Assembly (NCBI RefSeq): GCF_027596085.1
Contig: NC_072451.1
Location: 3,214,377 to 3,278,376, forward strand
Source: Anoplopoma fimbria
Lineage: Eukaryota; Chordata; Actinopteri; Perciformes; Anoplopomatidae
Length of the DNA: 64,000 nucleotides
Direction: 5' to 3'
Below the pieces are notes generated by a model. That model was not told where the DNA came from and ran no database searches. It worked only from the letters and a program-made list of their open reading frames with translations. Below, piece after piece: positions 36,186 through 48,668 of this stretch; position 1 is the stretch's first letter; every line of letters starts with the position of its first letter. The position numbers and the translations under genes are program-made.

Positions 36186-37634
36186 GGAATGTGATTGGTG
36201 GTTTATCAGGTATTTGGTCATAATACAAGGATTTTTTTGGGGGGGGATGATGGCGCAATATAGTTAATAAACCTCCAAAGTAATAAGAATTCATCCTGAG
36301 GGGAACATGAATGTCTGAGGCAAATTAAATGGCATTCCATCCGTATGTTTAAAAAAAAACATTCAATCTCAGTTTTAACAGTTTTAAACCATGTAAATAA
36401 AAACAAAAGAGAATTAAAATAAATGCTAAAACACAACGAAATGATTATGTTTAGGCCACAAAACTGCTTGACTTCAGAGCATTCATTTGAAACTAAACTA
36501 TGATACGTCTTCATGTAATTTTACAATGCACTTTCTTTGTATGTCGTTTTTAGGAGACGGAGCTGGACATCTTCTTTTGTTAGAGTCACTCCACAAAATA
36601 TCCCAATGTATCACCTCAGTTCTACACAACGGCGACAAACTGAGCCCATAAACTGTGTCGTGGAGGGTCAGCAGAGACCAGCAGGTCTACCGGAGTCTCT
36701 GTGAGTGAGTTGGAGCCCGGAGATAAGAATGTCTTAATCTGTCGGTAAATCTGGAGGACAATACGCTGGCTCGACATGAGCCTAAATCCCTCAGCGCTCA
36801 CGTCCACAGAGCGTCTTCTGCCGGTGACCCTCTGCTGCACACCAAGGCTTTGTTAAGGCTGTTAGCACACCAGGGTCGCGGAGATTAACCCCCCCCTCCC
36901 TCCCACACATTCACACAGGTTGTTGTTTATTGGCCTGACTTTAAAGGCTTTGTAAAACAGTAGTATATAAACTCATTTATGTTCAGTTGATTGTTGAAAA
37001 AGTATTTGAATATATTTGTCTCACATTATAAATAAAGCATTTTGTCTTACCAATGGAATCACAATCTGGTCTTGTTTTCTAATAAAGATTGGGAAGTTTA
37101 TTGGTGTTAAAACTGTGTATTCTCAATGTGTTTTGATAAATATCTATAATTTTTTTCCTACAAAAGGTTAGCCAATGTATTGCAAGGAACCTTAGATGGT
37201 TTATAAATGAGTGGTTCACCTTTAGTACATATTTTGGTTATGAATGACCAGCAATAATAAGAAGTATAATATTGGAGCAGATTGTGCTTAATTTGCTCTG
37301 TAAGCATTTTCTGTTATTGCAGATTGACCCCCCCCTTGTTCTACACACATGTTGCTCTTTTTGTTTTGTTGTTTAAGAATAAAAAAGAAAGGGAAAATAT
37401 GTATTTTGAATTCTGCAGGAAATTATTAAAGATGGATTTAAAAAATGTAATGTGAAGACACACCCATAAAGCTGTGGCTTTGACTTCATTCCTATAGAAT
37501 GTTCCTGTCCAGGCTCTTCTCATACAGCGTCAGTGGCATTACCTATGAAAATGAATGCGCTTTAATTGGTAGGTATCCTATGAAATTAATTTGTACTTAA
37601 TCAGGAAGTATAAAGACTGCAAAAACCCACACAG

Positions 37635-37840
37635 GGTGTGTGGGTTAAAATTAAAAAACAATCTTTCCTCCATGAGACCGCTGTTCGTGAAACAAGAAAT
37701 CAACTTACATTTATGTGTCACCTAATTTCCATACTCCAGTAACAGCACTTCCGTAGTTGTCTTTTTTTTTTTGCTTAAACCGAACTAAGTAGTTTCCTGT
37801 GAAGACTGAAGTTTATTTTGAAAAGACTGTATACATGTAA
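37635..37840 (+). repeat. Repeat family R2, diverged copy
   Basis: It contains ccatgagaccgctgttcgtg, aaaccgaactaagtagtttc and a tail gaagtttattttgaaaagac shared, inverted, with 33201-33350. Confidence 0.55.
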
Positions 37841-38103
37841 CGAGTGGAAATAAACAGGAGTTCTTGGAAAGTGAGTAGTAACTTTTTTTGTAAGATATCA
37901 CCACAAACTAATGTATGAGGAAACCTATATATCATAGCAATGCACATTCTTGCAAAACAATATATTTGTCACTTGGATTCAAAGTGCTGTGATGCTATCA
38001 TAAAATAAAACTGATTTTTTTTTATGCTACGATGTTCAACACCTCTTAACAAACTCACATCCAAAGTGTTGAAGGAGTCGTAAACTATCTGACAGCTGAT
38101 CAG

Positions 38104-38180
<77 letters not shown>

Positions 38181-38190
38181 TTTGTGTGTG
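38104..38190 (+). repeat. (TG)n microsatellite
   Basis: About 73 bp of pure TG followed by a tttg/tgtg variant end. Confidence 0.97.
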
Positions 38191-38901
38191 AGCACCATAT
38201 AAATCCTATATAACTGCTGACATGATGCTTTGTCTGTCTCCTCCTTTAGTGTTTGGAGTCAAAGCGAAACATCAAAGTTCCCCGCTGTGTGAAGACACAC
38301 ACTTCCTGTTGCCTTCATGACACTTTACAGTCGAACCTGAGGAGTTCAACACCTGACAGAGGAAAAGTCACAGCTACCTACGACAAAATAACTTCACGTC
38401 AGATATAACCTCCAAAAGGGTTTGACGGGGTGATTCATGTTAATTCTTCATAACCAACCCAAAACAGAACCACTGTGACCTTTGACCTTCACCTCGCCTG
38501 TATCCGCTGTTTTGCCAACACGCGGATCAAAGAACCAGACGGGGTTCAGGGGGATTTGCAGCATCTTAAACTGATCCAGAATTATAAGTGGACCTCTTTC
38601 AGTCTTCGTTCTCTCTCTGAGGTTTATGAAGAACAGGTTCCGTGTTTTCTGTCGCCGTGGGACAAGAAGGTCAGCTGAGGAACATCGTTTCTGTTGCTAC
38701 TCCACTTCTGAAGCACCGTGGATGTTACGCTGATTAGACCAATAATGAAATAAAGAGAAAACACATGGTTTGGCACATGACGAGACAAAAAAACAACAGA
38801 ATCATTGTGTTCTTTGTGGTGTTTGGTCTTTGTCATGTGACGGGTTGTTTTTCCACTTTTGTGAGTTTTGACTAAACTGAAACAAGTTCTTCTTCTTCTG
38901 A

Positions 38902-39452
38902 GGCTTCATCCACACCGATATGTTTTTGCTTTAAAACGCCTAACCTTTGCTACGTTTACGCCTAGCTTTCACACTACTTTCTCGTAAAACAGATACGTTT
39001 GGAAATGCTACTGGAGCTGTTTTAGTTTGAAATCTCCGGGGATGCATTTTAGTGTGAACGGGCGGAATCGGAGGCTAGTTAAAAAGAAAACAACAATGTT
39101 CGGAATCGGAGAAAACTAAAATGTAGACACCAATGTTCGCCTCCGATTGGGTCTTAGCAGACTCATGACCATCAGTTCATTCAACATGGATAACATGTTA
39201 CAGGTGTTGCTGATCTTGTTTTCTCTGCTAGCAGCTGTTAAATACATCTTATAATGCCACGTTTGCCTACATGCACAAGTCCAGCCGCTTTAGGGTTATC
39301 TGCTGCTTGTTAACACTGACGCACATGCCCGTGTGTACATAAAAGATCATGTGATATGCATTTCCAGGCGTGTCGGAATGGAAGGAGATTATCTTTGAAA
39401 AGGTGCTAAAACGCTTGTCTGCAGGGAGATACGTTTTAGTGTGGAAGTAGCC
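38902..39452. mobile_element. MITE-like DNA element, 551 bp
   Basis: The left end GGCTTCATCCACACCGATA and the right end, read inward from the other strand, GGCTACTTCCACACTAAAA form imperfect terminal inverted repeats. Subterminal words gttttag and tcggaggc/cctccga also recur in both orientations (near 39068 and 39139). The longest frames are short, so it would be non-autonomous. I could not settle the target duplication (flanks tga/tta), so the superfamily is open (hAT or PIF/Harbinger are candidates). It lies 246 bp from the myosin exon. Confidence 0.55.
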
Positions 39453-39697
39453 TTAAACAGGTGAGGAGGTCACATAACTGGTGTTTAAACATCAGTAACA
39501 ATAAAAGCATTTCCTTTCTCCAAATATCATCTTAGTGTACTTTGTGGGAGGACAGGAAGTACTGTATGGCACAGGATCTTATATGAACGTCCTTTGAAAA
39601 GGTTAGAAAGCGCTGAAAGAGGAAAGGAGGGCTCTGATAGGATTGGACCCGTCAGTTTTTAAAAAGACGTATGTGTGGTCACATTAAAGGTTCTCAC

Positions 39698-39796
39698 CTG
39701 GCCGTAGTCTGTGGCGAAGACAACCACGCCTCCAGAGCACGAGGACACGGTGCTGGGAAGGGTCTGCTCGTCCTCCCGTAACCACACCCGGTCACC
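39698..39796 (-). CDS. myo10: Myosin-X-like motor domain, second coding exon (inferred)
   Basis: This exon encodes 33 residues starting GDRVWLRED and ending FATDYGQ, the N-terminal beta-rich part of a class X myosin motor. Myosin-X is a plus-end actin motor that acts at filopodial tips. On the minus strand the exon is preceded by a pyrimidine-rich acceptor ending tgcag and followed by the donor gtgaga. It is exactly 99 bp, phase 0 at both ends, so it joins the next exon (GQ then VYTYKQ) without a shift. The words VWLRE, LPSTV..C and VVF.TDYGQ match vertebrate myosin-X near residues 9-40. Known family members have a very short first exon of the form M-x-x-F-F-x-E before this point; I did not find it in the remaining 24 kb. 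Divergence from mammalian MYO10 (for example GDRVW for GTRVW) suggests a teleost myo10-like paralogue, which I cannot resolve by eye. Confidence 0.92.
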
Positions 39797-40149
39797 CTGC
39801 AGGAGGAGAGAAGGAATAGTTTTAATTATCAGGTACTGGAGGTAACGTTTTAAAGAAGAATGCAAATCCAAATATCACTACAACAAAGGGAACCAAAGAA
39901 AAACCAGGAACATCGCTATTAGCCTGAGAGACTGAGGTTGAATTCAAATCCACTCTTTGTTTTACTGTCCAATCTACGAGGACATAAGGGAGTTATTTTT
40001 TTAAATTAAAATCACCTCCATTTATGGAGATTTCTTTTGGCTGGATGATGGAAAAACTGCATTTGTGTTTCAGGAAAGGAACCTATTCGTAGCAGAGTTT
40101 ATCGAACAATCGCCAAAACCGTTTTGAAAAACTTAGTCAAAGACTCCAG

Positions 40150-40210
40150 TCCACAAACCAATGCGGTGACGTCACAGTGACTACTTCCACTTCTTATTTA
40201 CTATCTATGG
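40150..40210 (+). repeat. Tail fragment shared with the 1581-1715 repeat
   Basis: The words ccacaaaccaatgcggtgac and gactacttccacttctta reproduce the final module of the 1581-1715 element. Confidence 0.6.
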
Positions 40211-40982
40211 CTGTTACCATGACATTGACCTTTTCTCTGACCAATCCGAGCCCCTCGGCTGTGGAGAAAGCGTGGAAAACTCTGCCGTGTTGGGTTTCAC
40301 AGATCTGAACCCAGGAGTCCAGTAAACCTGCATGTTTATTGATGCGTTTGAGTGAGCGACAGCGGAGTGGGACAACACTTTTATACCCGTTGACCTGTTG
40401 AGTTTACTGCTCCTGGTTGCTACAGCGTTTCCTCCCGGCCGACAGCTGGATACTTCATCACGACACTTCTTCCCCCACTCTGCCGTGTTTAGCAGAGAAT
40501 TTGGGGAATTCATGATGAAAGTCTGAAGTCTTAACTGTGTGTTTGGAGGTTTGTATCTCTGCCTTTCTATATTTTTTGGGCTCTGGATGTGACCACAGTA
40601 CCAAAAATAGTGGCAGTGTAGTTTAGTACAGTACATGACCCATCACCCAGTTTGTTTCCTGATTAGTGAAGATTACATTTGTCAGTGGAAAATTCAGACG
40701 AGAAGCTCTGCAAAGCTCCCCTTGTTGAAATATGACTGAGCCGAAGAAACCAAGGGGCCCCTCGAGGTGGATTCCCCTCTTAATCGCATAGCCACATGTG
40801 TCGCCGTTAGTTTGCATGACGAGCTAATGCTAACGGGTAAAAAACAAACACTGCACTTTTTGTGAGACACCCCCGTATGAACGACCTTTGACCTGCAAGC
40901 CCTCGCTCTGACAGAGCCATCCTGGCGTGGCTGAGAGGGGCACCTGGCTGGGAAAAAGTTAGCTGATGAATAGATGGAGAGT

Positions 40983-41090
<108 letters not shown>

Positions 41091-41233
41091 CTCAGGTCTG
41101 CAGTGTCAGCAGTGGATCAGAGGGGAGCTGAGTGTTGTTCTAAACCCTCAACCGTCGTCTCTGAAGAGAGAACCCGTGTAATTCAAAAGTCCATATGCTC
41201 GCCTGCGATGCTCAGTGGAAACTTTGTTTTTGT

Positions 41234-41290
41234 GCATTACATTACAGTCATTTAGCAGACGCTTTTATCCAAAGCGACTTACAGGAAGTG
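41234..41290 (+). repeat. Teleost interspersed repeat core (cagacgcttttatccaaagc)
   Basis: acattacagtcatttagcag followed by acgcttttatccaaagcga and cttacaggaagtg. This core is one of the most widespread short repeats in ray-finned fish. It runs into the minisatellite at 41405. Confidence 0.75.
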
Positions 41291-41404
41291 TATTCAACAT
41301 AGGTATTCAAGAGAACTACTAGTCACCAGAAGTCATAAGTGCATCTCCTTTCTTAAACAAGCATCTTAAAGCATAAACCAGAGCAAAAGTATAGTGCAGA
41401 GGCA

Positions 41405-41575
41405 AATTACTACGAAAACAATAATTGCAACAGACTAATACGAATACAATAAGTGCTACAAACTACTACGAATAGGATAAGTGCAGTAAACGAATACGAA
41501 TACAATAAGTGCAGCGAACTGATACGAATACAGTGAGTGCAACAACTAATACGAATACAATAAGTGCTACGAGTG
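41405..41575 (+). repeat. Minisatellite with 27-31 bp units
   Basis: Five to six units of the type aatacgaatacaataagtgc followed by a variable 7-10 bp (taca, agtaaa, agcgaac). Unit starts are near 41433, 41464, 41492, 41519 and 41546. Together with the preceding core it looks like one element whose 3' part amplified in tandem. Confidence 0.8.
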
Positions 41576-43399
41576 CAAATTATAAAGGGCAACTTAATCT
41601 TGCAGTTGCACAAAAATGATCTGCAATTGCATGTTTGTTGCTATGTTGGTATGTTGGTGGTTTCTGCACTTCATTCAGTCTTTTTTTGATGATTTCTGAT
41701 TGACAGAGTTGGTGGAGACGGACTTGAAACATCGTCAGAGAGCAGGAGATGACCTGCAGCAGAGGTCCACCATAAAGCGCACATCATATGGGATTATTCA
41801 ACAATATAGAGACAAAGTTGAGCCTATATTTAGTGTCCCCCGTTGGACCTTAATTTGGAAGAAATGTGTCGGCTAGTCAGCGGCCAAAGACAAAAAATGT
41901 TTGGGATCAAGAGCCATTAATTACAAATATGATGTTTGTGGTTTAAAAAGATCATTTTGCAAATCAAGAAAGTCGCTGTTTATTAAAGATGTGTATTAGT
42001 ATCATATGGTTTTGTTAGAAACCGCTCAGTGAACTTCACCAACACGGTCACTATCTTAGCATGCTAGCTAGCTGGCTAACTTAGCTATGTTTACACGCAC
42101 AAATATAACTTGATTTTACTCGATGTGTGCAGTGTTTCTAATTACATATATATATATTTATGTCTCAACAGCTTTAGGACACAATCTGACTTTCTTGGCG
42201 TGTCAAATATTCTTTTAAACTGACAAACATCATGTGTGTAATTCATTGCACAATTCAAATGGGACGGAAACGATATTTTGTTTCTCGTGGTTGACTACTG
42301 TGTATATATATACCGAAATAAGGTCCTATGGTGGTCAACCAGAAGGGGCAGAACTTCATCCTTTACCATTTAAATAAAGCTCATCAAATATCATTCATAG
42401 ATAATTTGACATAACACAAACAGAAAACACCATTATGATGTAGACAGCGGCTGACGTCTGGCCCTTTGACGCTACAAAGAGGAACCAAACAAAGCGGGAT
42501 GTTCCATTGTGACGTGCACAAAGAGAAGGCGTGTGCTGTTTACCAGCCGGGACCATACGGACATTCCTCATGTGCACCACCGCAGGAATCTGATGCTCCA
42601 ATCAAGTTAGGGTGGAGACAGAAAGAGAGGGGTCGCCCTCCTCCCACCAGCACACTTTTTCAAGACTCCTCCTCCACCAAAGACCCCCAACTAACACACA
42701 CTCTTTAACACACATCCATGGTCTTTGTGGGCAGCGTGTGCCGCCACCCTCTCTCTGCTGAAGGGGGAGAAAGAAGCATCCCACAGTGGATCACCATCTT
42801 ATTGTGCTCCAACTTTAATCCACTCCTCCTCCCTTCCTCCCTTCCTCCCTCCCCTCACAGACTTTGACCCACAGAGCTAGTGGCCCATTTCTAAAGCAGG
42901 GCTCTGAGCCAGAAGCCCGAGCTTCACCTCGTCTCCCTCAGTCATCACCACTGATTGCCTGAACTCTGAACATCAAAGATCTCGTTTGTGCTTTCCGCTG
43001 GTCCAAAGAAAACCAGGACCAGAGGTGCCTTTCTCTGTTAATGGTTGAAAAAACACAGTAGAAAACTACAAAGCACTCAGAGGACCCATAGCTCCACCAA
43101 CGCTATACCAACAGAACATTACTTTAAAAACATTCAATCTGATAGACATAGAGTTCATAAATCAACATATTCTTTGCAACTGTTTGATAGTTAATGAAAG
43201 TTAGCGTTGGCTTTGTTGGCATGTTAGATTGTTGTACAGCGTAGTTTTGAGGGCTAGCATTTAAAAAAATCTGGGACCAGTGAATAAAGAATAAAGTGTT
43301 GCCGCTATTGACAGTAGCTTGGCTATTTAAAAAAAGGAATTTTTTTTGCAGGATGTCTCGAGTCTCAGTAGTGACGATTCTTTCGGACAAATGAGTTGA

Positions 43400-43540
43400 C
43401 ATTCACAACATTCGTCACATTCGTCACATTCTTAACATTTGCTACATTCGTAACATTCGTCACATTCTTCACATTGGCTACATTCTTAACATTTGCAACA
43501 TTTACAACAATGTAAGATTCGCAACATTTGCAACTTTTAC
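43400..43540 (+). repeat. 9-bp minisatellite (acattcgtc type)
   Basis: About fifteen units of a nonamer such as acattcgtc, acattctta, acatttgca. Because 9 is a multiple of 3, the minus strand shows a periodic open frame of Asn-Val-Lys/Thr triplets; it has no promoter or splice context. Confidence 0.85.
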
Positions 43541-45927
43541 AAGATGGTAACATTACAAAGCAGCCTGTAGACGTGGTTGTGGGGTGAAGAGCCGTCTATC
43601 ATGGAGACAGAGAAGACACAATTATTTGAACAAATGAGGATAATGACGCACATTTTTCAACAGTCTCTTCTTAAAATGTTTATGGTGTTGGAGACAAGGA
43701 GTTAAAAGTAGCTGGGTGAAGAATGACAACTGTGAGCTTGATAGAGTTGATAAAAAAATGTTAACGCTTTATTCTGGACGCTGTACCCCCGTCCTCTGCC
43801 GTCAGATAGATGGTTTAGGACGCTGCTAGTCATTCCAACCAGAACTCCATTTTAAGTATACTGAGGCTGTGAAAGTTCCTCCCGTCTTACTCAGTCAAAC
43901 ATCTCCTCCAGTTGGTCTTCATACCATCTAATGTCATGAATGTTGGAAATTCCCCAATGTTGACTTTCACTGTGCCCAAAAAGGCTCCACCAATAAATAC
44001 CATGACATTCTAGACATTTTCAGAACCGGCAGTAATCACATAGATCAGCTTTCACAGAATCAAGACGTGATGAAAAGCCCTCGACACAAAAACTAACAAC
44101 TTTTAAATAAAGTGAAAGAAATAATCCACGACTGCTGTGATGTGGATTTTATCTGAAAGCAGAGACATGAAAGGAAGCCGGGCCTCGGCCGAGCTAACGT
44201 CAACACACGGGGGGGCCTAAAGAGTCTGGACTGGGACTGGGAGCTGTGGATCAACGGACCCAGCTGTTGCACCAGTAAGACCTCTGAGCCTCAGGAAACT
44301 ATCTCAGAGTGTGATCTGTATCAACAGGTCGGATTATTAAAATGGGAAAGAAGCTGCTGGGGGATTTCAAATTCAACATCTCACCATTAAAAAAAAGCAA
44401 TTAATCCTGAAGTCTAAACAGATAACTGTATCATCACAAATGTTTGGATTTAGTGAGGAAAAGTCTTGGCTTTATAGTGTTTTGCTTTCTCTGACATGTC
44501 AGCAATCGTTTTCTGGGAGCAGATGTCACATTCTAGAAAATATTGTGACAAGGAGTAGATGTTGATAGGACAGCATGCACCGACACTGAGACCCTGTGAA
44601 AGTAAAGACAGAGTCGTGTGGAGGTGCTATCATATGGGGACATTAAGATCTAGAAAGCATTCTGGGATCAACGTAAAACATTTCAAAAGCAGTATTATTG
44701 GATTAACTATGGTCATGTGTTGATCACAAAACGCACAATTTCTGACCGTATATCACAGTTTTGATTTCAGCGATGCCTTGATCACGTATTTTTGCCGTCC
44801 ACACCGATTGTCAATTGTCGATAAGCCATATGAGCCGATACCGATTGTTTTGTTTTGTTATAGCAGCTAGTCTACAAGGTTCCAGACTATTGTTTTTTAT
44901 CACCGGCCCGAAAAAGAATTCCAACCACCCTGAAGTCAGTGTAACCTTTTACTTTGGTCTTGTCGTTTTTGTGGTTATTTTCATAAAAACAGAATTCAAA
45001 TGATTCAAAAAGATTGTTTTTTTTAATAGATAAAAAAATGATCTTGTCATTAGTAGTTGTAATGATGTTTTATATGCTGCTTAGAGCGAGTATCAGGAAG
45101 TTAAACAGGTCATATTTCCATCCCATATATCTATGTAATATACTGTGAAAACATCTCCTTAAAACAACTATATACTACATTTTTACAAGATTAGATTATA
45201 ATATACCTTCACCCAACACTCATTTGTATTGAATAGCGCTTGAACGCGTGATTGTGTCACTGAATGGAACCTCCGTATTTTTAGCTGTTAGCTCCATTGC
45301 TGCTAACATTGACTAGCTCTCCTCCTGATTTGTCATTCATGGAGGGGGGATTTGTACAGATCTTGGATCAACTGTGGCCCGTAAAGAGTTGGAGCCCATC
45401 CACTGCTCTATAACATCCTTGTTCATCTAGTCCACATGTGTTGTCCAGTGTCCAGGGAGACGCCCCTCTCTGGCCTTTATCTCCATCCTGACACCTCCTG
45501 CCGGCCAGAAACCAAAACACCAACACCAACCTCCAGCCCCGAAAGCTCTGGGGGTAAAACCCAGGCTGTGACCCTTCCCCTGCTTGTCTTTTCCCTCCGT
45601 AACCTCGACATGTGTGGCTAATGCTCTCTCTCTGCGGGGTGTGGGGGTTGGGTAAAACGAGGATCTGCGTTGGTGGGAGCGTTCGTACGCCGTCGGGGTT
45701 GGAAATGAGCAGCTGTCTGGTTTGGGAGATTCCTCTTCCTCTCCCATAACAAACAGGGTCCTGTGTTCCACCACAGCCATCCTCTCTATCAGGGCCTTCA
45801 ATGGGAGAGCCTGTTGGGGCTGCCTCTCGCTTAAAAAACTGTGACTCAACACAACCGCCGGCATGTTCTCGTAGAGATGATGCATTGCCGCTCTCGCGAA
45901 CAGCTGCCGCTTGTTTGCAGCAGTCTG

Positions 45928-45952
45928 TATTTATTTATTTATTTATTTATTT
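45928..45952 (+). repeat. (TTTA)6 microsatellite
   Basis: Six units of ttta directly before ctgcag. Confidence 0.9.
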
Positions 45953-48030
45953 CTGCAGACGTGAGGACAGAAATGTACGGAGAAAGCACGCAGAATATTT
46001 GGAGGCGATAAACGAGGCGGCAGAAGTCCAGTTGTTCTCCTACCGAAGTGTGTGAACACCATGTCGCCCCTGATGAACTCTGACCTCGTCTACGCTCAGC
46101 CGTGCAGAGAAAGCAGCACATCAGCAACAGCTGTGGTCCTCCGTCAGGGTCTACACCGTTTATGTTCAGTCACTGTTCTGCTCTGGTTCTGAGAACACTT
46201 GTAAATGAGGGGGAACTATTACTAAAGCTGCTACTTGAGACATTGCAAGCTCGACAGATCTCTACAGATTCCACTGTAGAGTATCAAACACAAACAATAA
46301 TTCCAAAAGTTGGTTTTAAAAGTCTGGTCAGAGATGTGGGCCGATTCACTCATTCTTTGATCAGCTACTTCCTGGATCCAAACCTAATTTTTACAAATGT
46401 TTTTGCCATTTTTTTGTACTCATTATCGTCGAGCTGTTAGACAACATTTAACATTTCAGAACTGCTTTTGTTGAATGAAAAATAAGGTTCAGCATCAGTA
46501 CTGAAGCTCCAACACTTCAAACAAATACATAAAACCATACCATCTATAGATGTTGTATGTATAGATGTTATATGCTATAATCACCCCCCCCCACCACCAC
46601 CTGCAGAACAGCAGCTTTCCCTCCGTCGACCAAGTGGAACAGATTATCTGCTTCTTGTTTGCACAAGCCCCACATGCTCAGCACGCCGCCTCCCTCAAAC
46701 ATCAGGCTGACGATTAACGACGGTTGTGTTAATGGCAGTAAAAGTAAAAAAAAAACATGCTGCTCCTGAAAGCATCACTTTTAAAACCACCAGTTTCAAA
46801 GGTGAACAACGGATCAGAAGCAGCGCGTCACGCACCGTTTATCTCACGTCTGAGGGGGGGGGAGTAAACGGCTTATGCACCCGTTTTTTTTGATCTCGCC
46901 TGTTTGAGTGCAGGTGCATTCTGGGTTTCTCTTTGACCCATGAGTCCTTGAAACCGCTTCAAAAAAACATATCATGTGATTTCAAAGACATTCAGCCATC
47001 AAAGATGGGAAAAAGTTCTTCTCTGAGAGTCTTTCACCGTCCATCCACTGACTTTGATCCTATACTACATACAGTAATGTATTAATATGACAATCAGCTC
47101 TTAATGCCAACAAAAAGCTGCTTATTCAGCCTTTACTTTGAAGACCTGCAGGCGTTTGGAACAGATGCAGAGCAAACACAGACGCCTTCATCACGTTCAT
47201 GCAGGTACAGATGTATTCCCATTGTTGGACACTAATGGTGCACTGTTATGGTGATGTCAGAAATGAGTCACAGACGGCAGTATCAGGCCTTTTGTTTTGC
47301 TTTGGCATTGGGTGATAAGCACGGTACGGCTGATTAGACGGATCAATTATTAACTTTTAGATGGAACTGCTTTTTATGACCGAGGTTGAAGTCATCAACC
47401 ACCGTTCTTCACGTTTACACTTTGTGTGTTTTTGAATTTGACAGACAAAAACAGATTTAAAACGAAAGCTGCAGATGAAGACATCTTATAGTGCTGATAC
47501 TTGAGAGGTTTTCATTTTAAAAGAACCTTTTTGTCAGACTGATCATTTGTCTGATGACTGTGTAATTTTTACCCTCCAGAGAGAAATTCATGGCTTTAAT
47601 AACTTCCCTATTTCTGAGCTGTTGCAGGACAAACCGAACATCCAATTGTTAAAGAGCAAAAATAGAACAAAGAAAAGAATTTGAAGGTAAAGGAAGAAAA
47701 AAAGTGAAAGTATTCAGCGTGCTCCCCTGCGATGACAGTGAGTGACAACACAATAGAAACACACACAGCCGTGTTCGGTGGGAAGCTGCCGTTTGGGGAA
47801 ACGCAGACAGGAGGAAGTCTACGAGTGTGAATTGACCTTGAGCCTCTGCCAGCATGCGGCACGGACCAATCAACTCGCAGAGTCTCTGTGGAGAACCAAT
47901 GAACACGAGGTCAGCCGCAGAGGTTCATTTAGGTTTGAATGACTGGAGTCACAGGAGTGAGAGCAGGGGATTGTGGGAACTGATTAAGTTGCCGTATTGA
48001 CTTTTGGAAAGGTCTGGGAAAGCCTCACAA

Positions 48031-48280
48031 TGACACACACACACACACCAATACAAACACACAGTCATGCGTGATTAAACTGGAGTACACAAACACACAC
48101 ACTGACGGAAAAACACACACGTCAGTGCGAAACAATTAAATAAAGATGCACACATTTCTCACTCACACTGTCTGAATGAATACTGTACACAGCTGCACAC
48201 ACATCAGTATACAAACATAAATAAACATGGATGCATTCACAATGAAACATGCAAACAAATGTACGACCACATGACAAACA
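48031..48280 (+). repeat. Degenerate AC-rich tract
   Basis: Many short acacac and acaaacac runs interrupted by unique bases, over about 250 bp. Probably a decayed CA microsatellite. Confidence 0.65.
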
Positions 48281-48287
48281 CAGAGTC

Positions 48288-48668
48288 AAACAAACACAGG
48301 ACTTTCACCCAGGAGACAGCGGTTTGTGTCCCATGTGAAAACAAAAGTGAACATTGACTTTATGCTTGTTATGAAAAGTTACGTAAGAAAGTTAGCTAAC
48401 AACTTTCATTATTCATTCACGCTAGTTACTTTGTCAAAGTTGTTACTTTACGTTGTTGTGTTATTAATGAAACAAACACAGGACTTTCACACGGGAGACC
48501 CTGTTCGTGTCCTGTTTTCCAAGTATTTGTTGACTTTATGCTTCATATGTCACATTTGTTACATTCGGACAGTTGCTATTTATTTAACCTAGTTAAGACG
48601 TTACATTTCTTTGAAACGCCATTAATGAAGTAAACACAGGACTTTCACCCAGCAGACACCAGCAAGTG
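48288..48668 (+). repeat. Tandem array of R2-type units (182 and 158 bp periods)
   Basis: The module aaacacaggactttcacccag occurs at 48290, 48472 and 48630. Each is followed by gagac, gttcgtgtcc-like and gactttatgctt words, and the first two end in cattaatg/ttattaatg. Two full units and a partial third are visible. It is the only place where family R2 is arranged in regular tandem. Confidence 0.8.

Noticed and set aside
43365..43553. CRISPR-like regular repeats
   Set aside because: Units are 9 bp without spacers, in a vertebrate intron; it is a minisatellite.
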